This document shows, in pieces, positions 42,175 through 50,881 of a stretch of 58,252 nt of DNA (positions within the stretch are counted from its first letter, which is position 1; each line of letters opens with the position of its first letter). The position numbers were made by a program, and so were the translations under genes. The notes beneath the pieces are model-generated. The model saw only the letters and a list, made by a program, of their open reading frames with translations, was not told where the DNA came from and searched no databases. The DNA lies in NCBI GenBank assembly GCA_011322625.1, contig DRMH01000076.1:1-58252 (forward strand). Direction: 5' to 3'. The DNA is from Thermosulfurimonas dismutans (GTDB taxonomy: Bacteria; Desulfobacterota; Thermodesulfobacteria; Thermodesulfobacteriales; Thermodesulfobacteriaceae).

Positions 42175-42738
42175 TTAAGTATAACCGGTGAGATCCAGTT
42201 CCTGGAGAAAATCTCCGGTCCAGAATTCGAGCCGGGCCCGGATGAGGGAGGTGATCCGATAGAGCAACACCAGTTCCTGGTTGAGTACCGCGGTAACCCG
42301 GGCCATGGTCTTTTCGGGGATGCGGGCGTAATGACGCCGGCAGAAATAGTCGCGACACAGCATGGGACGGGCCAGGATCTTGCACCCGAGCGGCCCCACA
42401 AAGAAACATCGCCCCGGGACCTCTCTTTCCCGGGGAAGTTCCACTCCGAGCAGACGATTGAGAAGAAGAATGAGCACCGTGCACTCGTTCTCCAGCCCTA
42501 TCTTGCAGCAACCCTGCCCCTCCTCCACGGTGCAGAGATAGCATTCCCGGAAGGTCCCGGCCTGCTCCATGGTGCGATTGGAGTGTTCCACCGCCTGGCG
42601 ATAGTGTTCCAGAAGCTCCGGGATTTCCGGATCGCGCAGAAAACTCTCCCCCCAGAGGGTATAAAGTTCCTCGGCCACGGCCATCTTTTCCTGGATGAGA
42701 CGGGTAGGGTCCGGCCGAAGTTCCCTTAGATAACGCAT
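42175..42738 (-). CDS. YkgJ-type cysteine-rich Zn/Fe-chelating protein
   Basis: A 187-residue protein of the YkgJ/CxxCxxCC group. The cysteine set is ECYLCTVEEGQGCCKIG with later CTVL, GRCFF, LGCKIL and RPMLCRDYFC motifs; it probably binds zinc or an iron-sulfur cluster. Function is not known. It is the first gene of the operon running into pal, skp and glk and diverges from yicC. Confidence 0.75.
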   Translation of the reverse strand: MRYLRELRPDPTRLIQEKMAVAEELYTLWGESFLRDPEIPELLEHYRQAVEHSNRTMEQAGTFRECYLCTVEEGQGCCKIGLENECTVLILLLNRLLGVELPREREVPGRCFFVGPLGCKILARPMLCRDYFCRRHYARIPEKTMARVTAVLNQELVLLYRITSLIRARLEFWTGDFLQELDLTGYT

Positions 42739-42866
42739 AGTTCCTATTTACCACGACTTGGAGGTTGGGGGAAACCCCATCCCGGAGGTTTCGCGAAGCC
42801 CGGAGAGGTGCTAAGTATAAGGCCCGACCGGATGACCAACCTTTTAAACCGCAGGGAGGAAAGGCC

Positions 42867-43742
42867 ATGCAGAGCATGACCGGTTTCGGAAGAGGCGAAT
42901 ATTCCGGCGAGGGTTTCCAGGTGCGGGTGGAGGTGAAGAGCCTCAATCATCGTTTCCTGGAGATCATCTGTCGTCTGCCCCGTCGCTATCAGATCCTGGA
43001 GGAAAGGATCCGGCGCGAGGTCCAGAACCGCTTTCATCGGGGAAGATTCGAGATTCAGGCCCGTGTGTTCGGGGTCCCTCCGGATACGGCTCGACTTTTC
43101 GTGGATAGGGGGCTCCTAGATCAATATCTCCTTCACCTGCGTTCCCTGGCCGCGGAGTACGACCTCGCCGGAGAGCTATCGGCCGGGGATCTCCTCCATC
43201 TCCGGGAGATCTTCATTCAGGTGGAGGAAACCCCGGAAATCGAGACCCTGTGGTCGGAACTGGCCCCGGCCCTGGAGAAAGCCCTGGAGGAAGTGGCCCG
43301 GATGCGAGAGAAGGAGGGGACCTACCTGCGGGAGATCCTCCTGGCCCATCTGCAGGAACTCGATCGCTGGCTTGCGGCCATAGCCGAACGCAAGGAAAAT
43401 CACCTCCGGGAGGCGCACCGCCGGCTCAAGGAACGTCTGCAGCGCCTCCTTGCGGACAAGGGACTGGATCCGATGCGGCTACATCAGGAGGCAGCCATCC
43501 TGGCCGATCGGCTGGACTTTTCCGAAGAGCTGGATCGTCTTTACAGCCATCTCCGGCATTTTAAGGAAATCATGGCCGCTTCCGGCCCCCACGGGCGCAA
43601 GCTGGATTTCCTCTGCCAGGAGATGTTCCGGGAGATCAATACCCTTTCCCATAAGGCCTCCTCGGCGGAAATCTCCCATCTGGCCGTGGAGGTGAAGAGT
43701 GTGATCGAAAAAGTGCGTGAACAGGTGCAAAATCTTGAATAA
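42867..43742 (+). CDS. yicC: YicC family endoribonuclease-like protein
   Basis: A 291-residue YicC protein, complete with the N-terminal MQSMTGFGRGE, KSLNHRFLEII and the C-terminal FLCQEMFREINTLSHKA. YicC proteins affect RNA turnover, including RyhB decay in E. coli, and form hexamers with RNase activity. ATG 42867 has GGGAGGA 8 bases upstream. In many genomes it precedes remA and gmk; here those lie 10 kb away on the same strand. Confidence 0.93.
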   Translation: MQSMTGFGRGEYSGEGFQVRVEVKSLNHRFLEIICRLPRRYQILEERIRREVQNRFHRGRFEIQARVFGVPPDTARLFVDRGLLDQYLLHLRSLAAEYDLAGELSAGDLLHLREIFIQVEETPEIETLWSELAPALEKALEEVARMREKEGTYLREILLAHLQELDRWLAAIAERKENHLREAHRRLKERLQRLLADKGLDPMRLHQEAAILADRLDFSEELDRLYSHLRHFKEIMAASGPHGRKLDFLCQEMFREINTLSHKASSAEISHLAVEVKSVIEKVREQVQNLE

Positions 43743-43810
43743 ACGGAATTTTTCCGGGCACCGGCTCAAGGGTCGCTTTTTCGGAAGAATGGATTAAAGT
43801 AGTAGGGCCT

Positions 43811-44749
43811 ATGCTTCGGATATATCGCTCGGAAAACGGTTTTCTGATTCCGGCGGAAAAGCCCCTTCCGGGGACCTGGGTGGCGCTCGTCGCCCCCACC
43901 GAGGAGGAACTGCGCTTTGTGGAAACGCGCTTCGGAATCCTCCCGGACTTCCTCAAATACCCTCTAGACGAGGAGGAGCGTCCGCGCATCGAGATCGAGG
44001 AAAAACAACTCCTCATCATCTTCCATATTCCGGACCCCCGCCACGAGGGGGATATCATCCGTTACGAGACCATCCCCCTGGGAATCATCATCACCGAGGA
44101 GGTGGTTCTCACCATCTGCCTCAAGGAAAACCTCCTTTTTGAGGAGATTCTGGCCCAGTCCGGACGGGTTCAGAAGGTAGATCTGGAAAGACCGGTCTCC
44201 TTTCTTTTTCTTCTCTTCTATTGTGTGGCCAATCTCTATCTGCGTTATCTGCGCCTCATCGATCGTCTGATCGAGGACTATGAAAGGGAGCTTTACCGTT
44301 CCTTTCGCAACCGGGAACTGGTCAAGATCCTGAGCCTGGAAAAGAGCCTGGTCTATTTCAGCACCGCCCTGCGGGGAAACGACGTGGTTCTCACCCGCAT
44401 CCAGTCCGGGCGCTACCTCCGTCTCACCGAGGAGGACCACGAGGCCCTGGAGGACATTCAGATTGAAAATCGTCAGGCCATCGAGATGACCAAGATCTAT
44501 TCCGACATTCTCACCGGGACCATGGATGCCTATGCCTCCATCATCGGGAACAATCTCAACGTGGTGATGAAGTTTTTGACCGCGCTGGCCATTGTGCTGG
44601 CCATGCCCACCCTGATCTCGAGCATTTACGGCATGAATATCCGTCTTCCCCTTCAGAACAATCCCCACGCCTTCTGGATCGTGATGGGCATCTCCTTTGG
44701 GATCTCCATCCTCACCGCGATATACTTTGTCAAAAAGAGGCTTTTCTGA
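43811..44749 (+). CDS. corA: CorA family magnesium/divalent cation channel
   Basis: A 312-residue CorA channel protein. Cytoplasmic funnel domain about 1-250 with long helices, then two C-terminal membrane segments; the selectivity motif YGMN is intact in ISSIYGMNIRLPL (about residue 275). The family forms pentamers that let Mg2+ in. A possible -10 TAAAGT at 43795-43800 is 10 bases before the start; no good -35 was found. It precedes uppP with a 2-base gap. Confidence 0.9.
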   Translation: MLRIYRSENGFLIPAEKPLPGTWVALVAPTEEELRFVETRFGILPDFLKYPLDEEERPRIEIEEKQLLIIFHIPDPRHEGDIIRYETIPLGIIITEEVVLTICLKENLLFEEILAQSGRVQKVDLERPVSFLFLLFYCVANLYLRYLRLIDRLIEDYERELYRSFRNRELVKILSLEKSLVYFSTALRGNDVVLTRIQSGRYLRLTEEDHEALEDIQIENRQAIEMTKIYSDILTGTMDAYASIIGNNLNVVMKFLTALAIVLAMPTLISSIYGMNIRLPLQNNPHAFWIVMGISFGISILTAIYFVKKRLF

Positions 44750-44751
44750 GC

Positions 44752-46455
44752 ATGCAGAGCACCGGCGCCATAGTCCTGGGAATCCTGCAGGGGCTTACGG
44801 AGTTCCTTCCGGTCTCCAGCTCCGGGCATCTGATCCTGGCGGAAAATTTCTTCGGATTCAGGGGAGGGCTCTGCTTCGACGCCTTTATCCACCTGGGGAC
44901 CCTGGGGGCGGTCCTTCTTTACTTCTGGAGGGACTGGCTCTCCTTGCTGAAGGGTGTACGGGAGCCGGGCCCGGGGCGTCGGCTGTGGGGTCTCCTCCTG
45001 GTGGGGACCCTTCCCGGGGCTTTCGCCGGAGTGCTTTTAGAGAACGCGGCCTCCCATTATTTCCGTTCGGCCTCTCTGGTGGCCGGGATGTTGATCCTTA
45101 TGAGTCTGCCCATGATCCTGGGAGAGATCCTGGGGAGGAAAACCAAAGGGTTCATGGATCTGGGGCTTAAGGGAGCGTTCCTTATCGGTCTGGCCCAGGC
45201 CCTGGCCCTTATACCCGGCACCTCCCGCAGCGGCATCACCATCTCGGCGGCCCTGCTCCTGGGTCTGCAGCGGGAAGAGGCGGCCAGATTCTCCTTCCTC
45301 CTCTCCGCTCCCATCATCGCCGGAGCCGGACTCCTGGAGGGGATCAGGGCCTTGGTCGGGGGCTTTCCCCCGGTGCTCATGTTCTGGGGCTGGCTCACCG
45401 CCTTTATTTCCGGAATACTGGCCATCCATTTTCTGCTCCGTTTCCTGCGCACCCATACCCTCTATCCCTTTGTGGTCTATAGGGTCCTTCTCGGGGCGCT
45501 CATCTTCCTCCTGGCCTCGCCGGCCCTGGCGGCGCCTCCTCTCACCCGGGTGGTGACCCTCTTCACCGCCCAGGGTCCGGCGGAGCGCATCTTCGAGGAT
45601 CACCCCCGGGGGGTTACCACGGGTCTGCTTCTTCCCGGAGGCCGGTACGTCCTGGCCGCCTATCCGGAGGTCAGGGAGGCTGTGTTCATCGAAGCCCTTC
45701 TCCCGGGAGGAGAATCCCTCTCCGCCCGCCTGGCGGCTTATGATCCCTTTACCGAACTGGCCTTCCTCCAGCTTTCCCGGCAGGTACCGGAGGTGGAACG
45801 GCTGCACTTTCTCTCCTCCTGGCCCCGGGCCGGAAGCCGGATTTTCCTGGTCTCCGCGGTGGGGGGGAGGGGGGTCTATCCGGGGTGGGTCCTGAGGGCC
45901 CCGGCCCTCCGAAGGGTAAAGGGTTTCCTGCGGGCCGATCTCATGGAGGTCTTCCTTACCCGGAAGGTTTCCGGGCCTCTTTTCCTGCGGGATGGCACCT
46001 TCTGCGGCTTCTATGTTCATAGTGCCCAGGCCTACGGAAGGGCCCTGGCCGAGGCCTCCTGGGTAATAAGGCAGGCCTTTCGGAGATTTCGCGATCAGGG
46101 AAAGGTGGAGTGGGCCTGGCTGGGGGTGGAGGCCGTCCCCGTATCCAGGGCCCTGGCTCAGACCCTGGGATTATCCCCTCCCACCGGGCTTATCCTTACC
46201 CGGATATATCCCGATAGCCCTGCGGCCCGGGCCGGATTGAGGGTCGGGAAGACCCCTCTTGCGGTGGGTAATCAGATCTATCCCCGCGGCTCGGACATCA
46301 TCGTTCAGGCCGGAGGAATATCCCTCTCCAGCCCGGCCGATCTCCTGGATCTGGTGCTCTCCCGCCCTCCGGGAAGCACGCTTCGGTTAAAGATTTGGAG
46401 GAAGGGACATTTCCGGTATATTAGAATAAAACTCGCCAGGAGACCTCTGGAATGA
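44752..46455 (+). CDS. UppP (undecaprenyl-PP phosphatase) fused to pseudo-HtrA and PDZ domains
   Basis: A 567-residue fusion. Residues 1-258 are a complete UppP/BacA phosphatase that recycles the wall lipid carrier: EFLPVSSSGHLIL (14-26) and PGTSRSGITIS catalytic motifs are intact. The last membrane helix ends SPALAAP (256-262), a signal-peptidase-like site, and the protein continues outside with an HtrA-like trypsin fold (about 265-430). That fold has Tyr304 in the His position, Asp331 kept and Val406 in place of the catalytic Ser (KVSGPL), so it is probably inactive. A PDZ domain (about 435-560, GNQIYPRGSDIIVQAGG) closes the chain. UppP normally ends at about 265 residues. Overlaps the next gene by 4. 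Confidence 0.85.
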   Translation: MQSTGAIVLGILQGLTEFLPVSSSGHLILAENFFGFRGGLCFDAFIHLGTLGAVLLYFWRDWLSLLKGVREPGPGRRLWGLLLVGTLPGAFAGVLLENAASHYFRSASLVAGMLILMSLPMILGEILGRKTKGFMDLGLKGAFLIGLAQALALIPGTSRSGITISAALLLGLQREEAARFSFLLSAPIIAGAGLLEGIRALVGGFPPVLMFWGWLTAFISGILAIHFLLRFLRTHTLYPFVVYRVLLGALIFLLASPALAAPPLTRVVTLFTAQGPAERIFEDHPRGVTTGLLLPGGRYVLAAYPEVREAVFIEALLPGGESLSARLAAYDPFTELAFLQLSRQVPEVERLHFLSSWPRAGSRIFLVSAVGGRGVYPGWVLRAPALRRVKGFLRADLMEVFLTRKVSGPLFLRDGTFCGFYVHSAQAYGRALAEASWVIRQAFRRFRDQGKVEWAWLGVEAVPVSRALAQTLGLSPPTGLILTRIYPDSPAARAGLRVGKTPLAVGNQIYPRGSDIIVQAGGISLSSPADLLDLVLSRPPGSTLRLKIWRKGHFRYIRIKLARRPLE

Positions 46456-47078
46456 AGGGAGATTGGCCTTTGGTTCAGGAAAACATTCAGATCCGCGGGC
46501 GTAATCTGGTCTTCTTCCGGCCGGAAAGTCTGGACCCGTTCCTTACCGGGGACAACAACAGTTTCCCCTTCTGGGCCCGGCTATGGGAGGCGGCCATCGT
46601 GCTGGCCGATTTCGTGGCCACCCTTAAGCCTCCCCGCAAGATCCTGGAGATAGGAGCCGGGCTGGGGGTGCCGGGGCTGGCGGCCGCGGCCTTCGGCCAC
46701 GAGGTCACCCTGACCGACTACGAAGACGTCCCCCTGGAGCTCATCCGTCGTTCCGCCCGCCTCAACGGTCTTGAGGTCCGGGTATCCCGTCTGGACTGGT
46801 TGAATCCGGAAGACCTGGGGGAATTCGAGGTCATCATAGGAGCCGAGGTGGTCTATGCCGGGCGTCTCTTTCAGCCCCTTCTGGACATCTTCCGGCGCTA
46901 TCTCCTCCCCGGCGGAGAGATCTATCTGGCCCACGATCGGGAAAGGGCCAGAGTCCTGGTCCCCTTTATCCAGCGGGCGGAACACGAATACGAGGTGGCC
47001 ACCAGTCTGCGACGCCTGCGCACCTCCGACGAGACCCACGAGGTGGTCCTGCACCGTCTGCGCCCCAAAGGCTTTTGA
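46452..47078 (+). CDS. Class I methyltransferase (METTL21/lysine methyltransferase-like)
   Basis: A 208-residue AdoMet-dependent methyltransferase. PFWARLWEAAIVLADFV before motif I (ILEIGAGLGVPGLAAA) and the later LTDY and EFEVIIGAEVVY resemble the seven-beta-strand protein lysine methyltransferases of the METTL21/ETF-beta group. A protein target is therefore likely, though small molecules cannot be ruled out. ATG overlaps the UppP fusion stop and the end overlaps prmC. Confidence 0.78.
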   Translation: MKGDWPLVQENIQIRGRNLVFFRPESLDPFLTGDNNSFPFWARLWEAAIVLADFVATLKPPRKILEIGAGLGVPGLAAAAFGHEVTLTDYEDVPLELIRRSARLNGLEVRVSRLDWLNPEDLGEFEVIIGAEVVYAGRLFQPLLDIFRRYLLPGGEIYLAHDRERARVLVPFIQRAEHEYEVATSLRRLRTSDETHEVVLHRLRPKGF

Positions 47079-47911
47079 TGCGCCTTCGGGAGGCCCTGCG
47101 AAGAGGTACCGAGTTCCTGCAACGCGGGGGCCTAGCTCCGGAGGAAGCCCGGCGGGAAACGCGTCTGATCCTGGCTCATCTTTCCGGTCTGCGGCCCCTG
47201 GAGATCTATCTCTATCCGGAAAAGGAGATCCCGGAGGAACGGTTCGAAAGCCTTCTCCGGGAGAGGATCTCCGGCCGACCTCTGGCCTATCTGCTGGGAG
47301 AGGTGGAGTTTTTCGGACGGAGTTTCCGGGTTCCGCCCGGAGTCTTCATTCCCAGACCGGAGACGGAGATCCTGGTGGAGGCCTTCCTCAGGCAGGAGAT
47401 ACCCCCGGGAAGGATCCTCGACCTGGGGACCGGTAGCGGGGTCATCCTGGTCTCCATCCTTGCGGAAAGGCCCGATCTCACCGGAGTAGGGATAGACCTC
47501 AATCCCCTGGCCCTGAAGACCGCCCGGGAGAATGCCTTACGTCATGGGGTGGCGGATAGATGCCGCTGGATCCGGGGATTCTGGCTCGATCCCCTGGCCC
47601 CCCGCCCCTGTTTCGTGGCCCTGGTTTCCAACCCCCCCTACGTGGCCGAGGAGGAATGGGGGGAACTTCCGCCGGAGGTAAGGGATCATGAACCCCCGGA
47701 GGCCCTATTCGGAGGAAAAAACGGCCTTTTTTACATCCAGGAGACCCTGAGCCGGGGATGGACCTATCTCCTTCCCGGAGGCAAAATTTTTCTGGAACTG
47801 GGGTATAATCAGGCGGTAAGGGTAAAGGCCCTGGGTGAAGGGCTCGGTCTCAGGATCGAATTTGTCCGGGATCTTCAGGGCATAGAGAGAATAGCCGTGG
47901 TAAGTCGATGA
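47078..47911 (+). CDS. prmC: Release factor glutamine methyltransferase PrmC
   Basis: A 277-residue enzyme methylating the GGQ glutamine of release factors 1 and 2. N-terminal helical domain (about 1-75), then FIPRPETEILVEAF, motif I LDLGTGSGVILVSI and the catalytic NPPY (Asn185). ATG 47078 shares bases with the previous stop (TGATG); a TTG 3 bases upstream is possible. Release factor 1 (prfA), the usual partner gene, is absent, and murA follows directly. Confidence 0.93.
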   Translation: MRLREALRRGTEFLQRGGLAPEEARRETRLILAHLSGLRPLEIYLYPEKEIPEERFESLLRERISGRPLAYLLGEVEFFGRSFRVPPGVFIPRPETEILVEAFLRQEIPPGRILDLGTGSGVILVSILAERPDLTGVGIDLNPLALKTARENALRHGVADRCRWIRGFWLDPLAPRPCFVALVSNPPYVAEEEWGELPPEVRDHEPPEALFGGKNGLFYIQETLSRGWTYLLPGGKIFLELGYNQAVRVKALGEGLGLRIEFVRDLQGIERIAVVSR

Positions 47912-49191
47912 GGGAATATCTGGAGATCGAGGGAGGGTTCCCCCTTTCCGGAGAGATTCGCATCAGCGGGGCCAAGAATGCGGTGCTTCCGGCCCTGGCG
48001 GCCACGGTCCTGGCCCCGGGACGGTACCGTTTTCTAAACTGGCCCCGGCTTCTGGATCTTTACACCATGCTGGAACTCCTCTCCCGCCTGGGAGCCCGGG
48101 TGGAGACCCGGGGAGAGATTCTGGAGGTGGACACCACCTCCTTGGAGGGAGTGGAGGCCCCCTATGAGCTGGTTCGGCGGATGCGGGCCTCCATTCTGGT
48201 GCTGGGTCCCCTCACCGCCCGTTTCGGACGGGCCCGGGTGGCCCTTCCCGGAGGATGTCCCATCGGCAAACGCCCAGTGGACTTCCATACCCGGGGGCTC
48301 AAGCTCCTGGGAGCCGAAATAACCCTGGATCACGGTTATATTCTGGCCCGGGCCCCCCGGGGATTGACCGGAACGGAGATCGTCTTCGATTTCCCCTCGG
48401 TCACCGCCACGGAAAATCTCCTCATGGCCGGGGTCCTGGCCCGCGGAGAAACGATCATCCAGAACGCGGCCCGGGAACCGGAGGTGGTCTTCCTGGGGGA
48501 GATGCTCCAGGCCATGGGAGGGCGCATCGAGGGGCTGGGAACGGATCAGATCCGGATTCAGGGGGTCCCGGAACTGCATCCCCCGGAGGAACCCCTGCGC
48601 ATAATCCCGGACCGCATCGAGACCGGCACCTATCTCATGCTCCCCGGACTGGTGGGAGGGGAGATTGTGCTGCGGGGGACCGAACCCCGCTTCCTGAAGA
48701 CCCCCATCCTTCGGCTCAGGGAAGCCGGGCTGGAGATAGAATCCGAGGGGGACACCCTTTACGCCCGTCCCGGAAAGGGACTTAAGCCCCTCAAGATTGC
48801 CACCGCCCCTTATCCGGGCTTTCCCACCGATCTTCAGGCCCAGATCATCGCTCTTCTCACCCAGGCCCGGGGGGTATCTTTCGTTACCGAAACCCTGTTT
48901 GAGGACCGTTTTCACCATGTTTCCGAGTTATGGCGGATGGGAGCGGACATAGAACAGGACAAACGCACCGCCATCGTGAAGGGCCCCGTACGCCTCCAGG
49001 GGACCGAGGTGGAGGCCCATGATCTACGGGCCAGCGCCTCGCTGGTGCTGGCAGCCCTGGCCGCCGAGGGGGTCAGCCGGATTTATGGCCTGGAGCATCT
49101 GGATCGGGGCTACGAAAGGATAGAAGAGAAACTGGCTTCCATCGGGGCCCGTATAGTCAGGAAAAGATATGAAACTGCGGAACCTTTCTGA
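47908..49191 (+). CDS. murA: UDP-N-acetylglucosamine 1-carboxyvinyltransferase
   Basis: A 427-residue MurA, the first committed step of peptidoglycan synthesis (PEP transfer to UDP-GlcNAc). SGAKNAVLPALAATVLA is the N-terminal signature, and the catalytic loop GGCPIGKRPVDFH holds Cys117, so the enzyme is the fosfomycin-sensitive form. DHGYILARA and PGFPTDLQAQ are also typical. It overlaps prmC by 4 bases and holB by 23. Confidence 0.95.
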   Translation: MREYLEIEGGFPLSGEIRISGAKNAVLPALAATVLAPGRYRFLNWPRLLDLYTMLELLSRLGARVETRGEILEVDTTSLEGVEAPYELVRRMRASILVLGPLTARFGRARVALPGGCPIGKRPVDFHTRGLKLLGAEITLDHGYILARAPRGLTGTEIVFDFPSVTATENLLMAGVLARGETIIQNAAREPEVVFLGEMLQAMGGRIEGLGTDQIRIQGVPELHPPEEPLRIIPDRIETGTYLMLPGLVGGEIVLRGTEPRFLKTPILRLREAGLEIESEGDTLYARPGKGLKPLKIATAPYPGFPTDLQAQIIALLTQARGVSFVTETLFEDRFHHVSELWRMGADIEQDKRTAIVKGPVRLQGTEVEAHDLRASASLVLAALAAEGVSRIYGLEHLDRGYERIEEKLASIGARIVRKRYETAEPF

Positions 49192-50128
49192 GCTTCTGGG
49201 ACAGGAACCCGCGGTACGCCTCTTCCGCAGGGCCCTCAAAACCGGAAGACTGGCCCAGGCTTATCTCCTGGTGGGGCCCGAGGGAACGGGAAAGGAGAGT
49301 TCGATCTGGGCCCTGCTGCGGGAGATCTTTTGCACCCGGGGGGAGGGGTGCGGAGAGTGTCGTCCGTGCCGGAAACTGGATCAGGAGATCCATCCGGATG
49401 TGTTGTGTCTGCGTCCCCAGGCCGGCAGGGGCAGCATCTCCATTGCACAGATTCGGGAGGCGGAGGAATTTCTGCGCTTCCGTCCGCTGGAGGCCCCGCT
49501 TCGGGCGGTGGTCATCCCCGAGGCCGAGCGTCTGAGTCCGGAAGCAGCCAACGCCCTTCTCAAGTCCCTGGAAGAGCCTCCGGTCTATGCGCATTTTTTC
49601 CTCACCGCGATCTCTGCGGAAAACCTGCTTCCCACCATCGTTTCCCGGACCCAGGTGGTGCGCTTCCGGCCTCTGCCTCCGGATCTCATCCGGAAAATCC
49701 TGGAGGATCGACTGGGTTTTGAGCCGGAGCAGGCCCATTCCCTGGCCCTGCTGGCCGAGGGCAGCCCGGGAAGGGCCCTATCCCTTTCGGAAAAGGGGTT
49801 GCTTGAGGATCTCAATCGGCTGATCACCGTAGCCAGACACGAAGACCCGTCTCTCAAGTTCAGGGCCGCCGAGGCCCTGGCCCGTAAAAAAAACGACCTG
49901 CCGGAGCTCCTGGACCTGGTGCGTCTCTGGCTGTGGTATTCCTACCTTCACGCCCGGAGAATCCAGGAATTTCCCGGACTTTTCCCTGAGCCGGCTCCTG
50001 CGGAAAGGATCTGGTCCCTTCTTGATCTGGTGGAAAGGTTACGCCAGGGCCTGGAACGCTACGTTAATCCGGAATTGACTCTCCTGGTGCTTATCCTGGA
50101 ATTTGCTCCAGCTTTCTCCGAACCCTGA
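49169..50128 (+). CDS. holB: DNA polymerase III subunit delta'
   Basis: A 319-residue clamp-loader subunit. P-loop-like VGPEGTGKESSIWALL (about residues 35-50), a zinc-binding set GCGECRPCRKLD with an upstream Cys (FCTRGEGC), and SLEEPPVYAHFFL plus the LLPTIVSRTQVV sensor region. The P-loop keeps GTGK, whereas many delta' proteins have lost it. Overlaps murA; its end overlaps convergent fmdE by 38 bases. Confidence 0.9.
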   Translation: MKLRNLSELLGQEPAVRLFRRALKTGRLAQAYLLVGPEGTGKESSIWALLREIFCTRGEGCGECRPCRKLDQEIHPDVLCLRPQAGRGSISIAQIREAEEFLRFRPLEAPLRAVVIPEAERLSPEAANALLKSLEEPPVYAHFFLTAISAENLLPTIVSRTQVVRFRPLPPDLIRKILEDRLGFEPEQAHSLALLAEGSPGRALSLSEKGLLEDLNRLITVARHEDPSLKFRAAEALARKKNDLPELLDLVRLWLWYSYLHARRIQEFPGLFPEPAPAERIWSLLDLVERLRQGLERYVNPELTLLVLILEFAPAFSEP

Positions 50129-50708
50129 AATACCCTCCCTCGGCGCAGGGAGGGCAGAGAACACGCCCCCCTATCTCCCGATCCCTTCCGTCCTGGACCC
50201 AGCAACCGCAGGCCTCGCACCGGACCCGCCTCCGGGGTCTTCCGGGGAGATCGAATTCGGAAACCTGTACCTCCACCTCCTGGACCTCGAAGAGTTCCTC
50301 TTCGGACATCACCCGGTAGGCCTCGAGCTGTTGACGATACCGATCGGAGAGGTGCGGAAAGTATTTCCTGGCCTTTTCCCGGGCCTCCTCCCGGGCCAGG
50401 ACCCGAAAGGCCTTTCCGGTTTCCAGATTCAGAAAGGTGGCGGCCATGATGCCATAGTCGTAGAACTTGAGGGACCTTTTTCCCAGGCTGGCCCCGGTCA
50501 CCGACTGGATGGCATCGGTGGCGCAGCGGTCTATCTCCACAAAGACCATAAATTTCTTGCGTTCCGACCCTCGCGGATCTTTTATGCCTATGAGACGCAA
50601 CCCCAGCAGAGCCAGACGCACCCCCAGGACCTGCCCCGGGCAGAGATGTCCGTGGACCCGTACGGACTCCTGAAGTATGTCCTCAAAGGGAATTTCGTGA
50701 ATGTTCAT
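50091..50708 (-). CDS. FmdE family protein with C-terminal zinc finger
   Basis: A 205-residue FmdE (formylmethanofuran dehydrogenase subunit E) family protein. HGHLCPGQVLGVRLALLG (residues about 19-36) is the family signature with the metal-binding H-x-C-P; RCATDAIQSVTGASLGKR follows. The C-terminus has CEACGCW and CPPCAEGGYF, a four-Cys zinc ribbon. In bacteria without methanofuran the family probably binds molybdopterin or metals in formate or Mo metabolism. No other such gene is nearby. Confidence 0.88.
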   Translation of the reverse strand: MNIHEIPFEDILQESVRVHGHLCPGQVLGVRLALLGLRLIGIKDPRGSERKKFMVFVEIDRCATDAIQSVTGASLGKRSLKFYDYGIMAATFLNLETGKAFRVLAREEAREKARKYFPHLSDRYRQQLEAYRVMSEEELFEVQEVEVQVSEFDLPGRPRRRVRCEACGCWVQDGRDREIGGRVLCPPCAEGGYFRVRRKLEQIPG

Positions 50709-50738
50709 GGGGCTTTAGGTTAGCACGTTTCCCATAGC

Positions 50739-50766
50739 TTGACAAAAGGAAAAAGGATAGTATCTT
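50739..50766 (+). promoter_or_regulatory. Promoter upstream of speD
   Basis: A consensus TTGACA (50739-50744) is followed after 16 bp by TATCTT (50761-50766). Transcription should start near 50773, leaving a leader of about 110 nt before speD with the hairpins described at 50775-50848. Confidence 0.7.
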
Positions 50767-50774
50767 TTGCCCGC

Positions 50775-50811
50775 AAGGGTGGCCATGCCGGGTGGCTGCC
50801 CTTAATTTTTT
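50775..50811 (+). terminator. Terminator-like hairpin in the speD leader, possible attenuator
   Basis: AAGGGTGGCCA (50775-50785) pairs along all 11 positions (two G-U) with TGGCTGCCCTT (50793-50803), loop TGCCGGG, followed by AATTTTTT (50804-50811). This is an intrinsic terminator form placed at the very start of the predicted speD message. A second hairpin, CAGGCGCC-GGGG-GGCGCCCTG with one bulge (50828-50848), lies between it and the ribosome site AGGAGGGCGG. The pattern suggests premature termination control; known polyamine or SAM riboswitches were not recognised. Confidence 0.6.
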
Positions 50812-50881
50812 GGTTCACCGGGGATTCCAGGCGCCGGGGGGCGCCCTGTGTTGAATAGGAATATACATAAGGAGGGCGGCC

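Noticed and set aside
42739-42866. Promoters in the ykgJ-yicC divergent gap
   Set aside because: A TATAAG at about 42815 and a GGGGGAAACCCC hairpin can be seen, but no -35 box at proper distance was found on either strand, so no promoter is listed.
44752-46455. Frameshift or missed stop between a normal uppP and a separate signal-peptide-bearing protease gene
   Set aside because: The frame is continuous, codon use does not change at the junction, and there is no ribosome site or start codon placed for a second gene near 45480-45540. The idea remains testable by resequencing.
50739-50881. A known SAM, preQ1 or guanidine riboswitch before speD
   Set aside because: The leader is too short and lacks the conserved cores I know for these classes; only the hairpin-plus-U-tract form can be supported.
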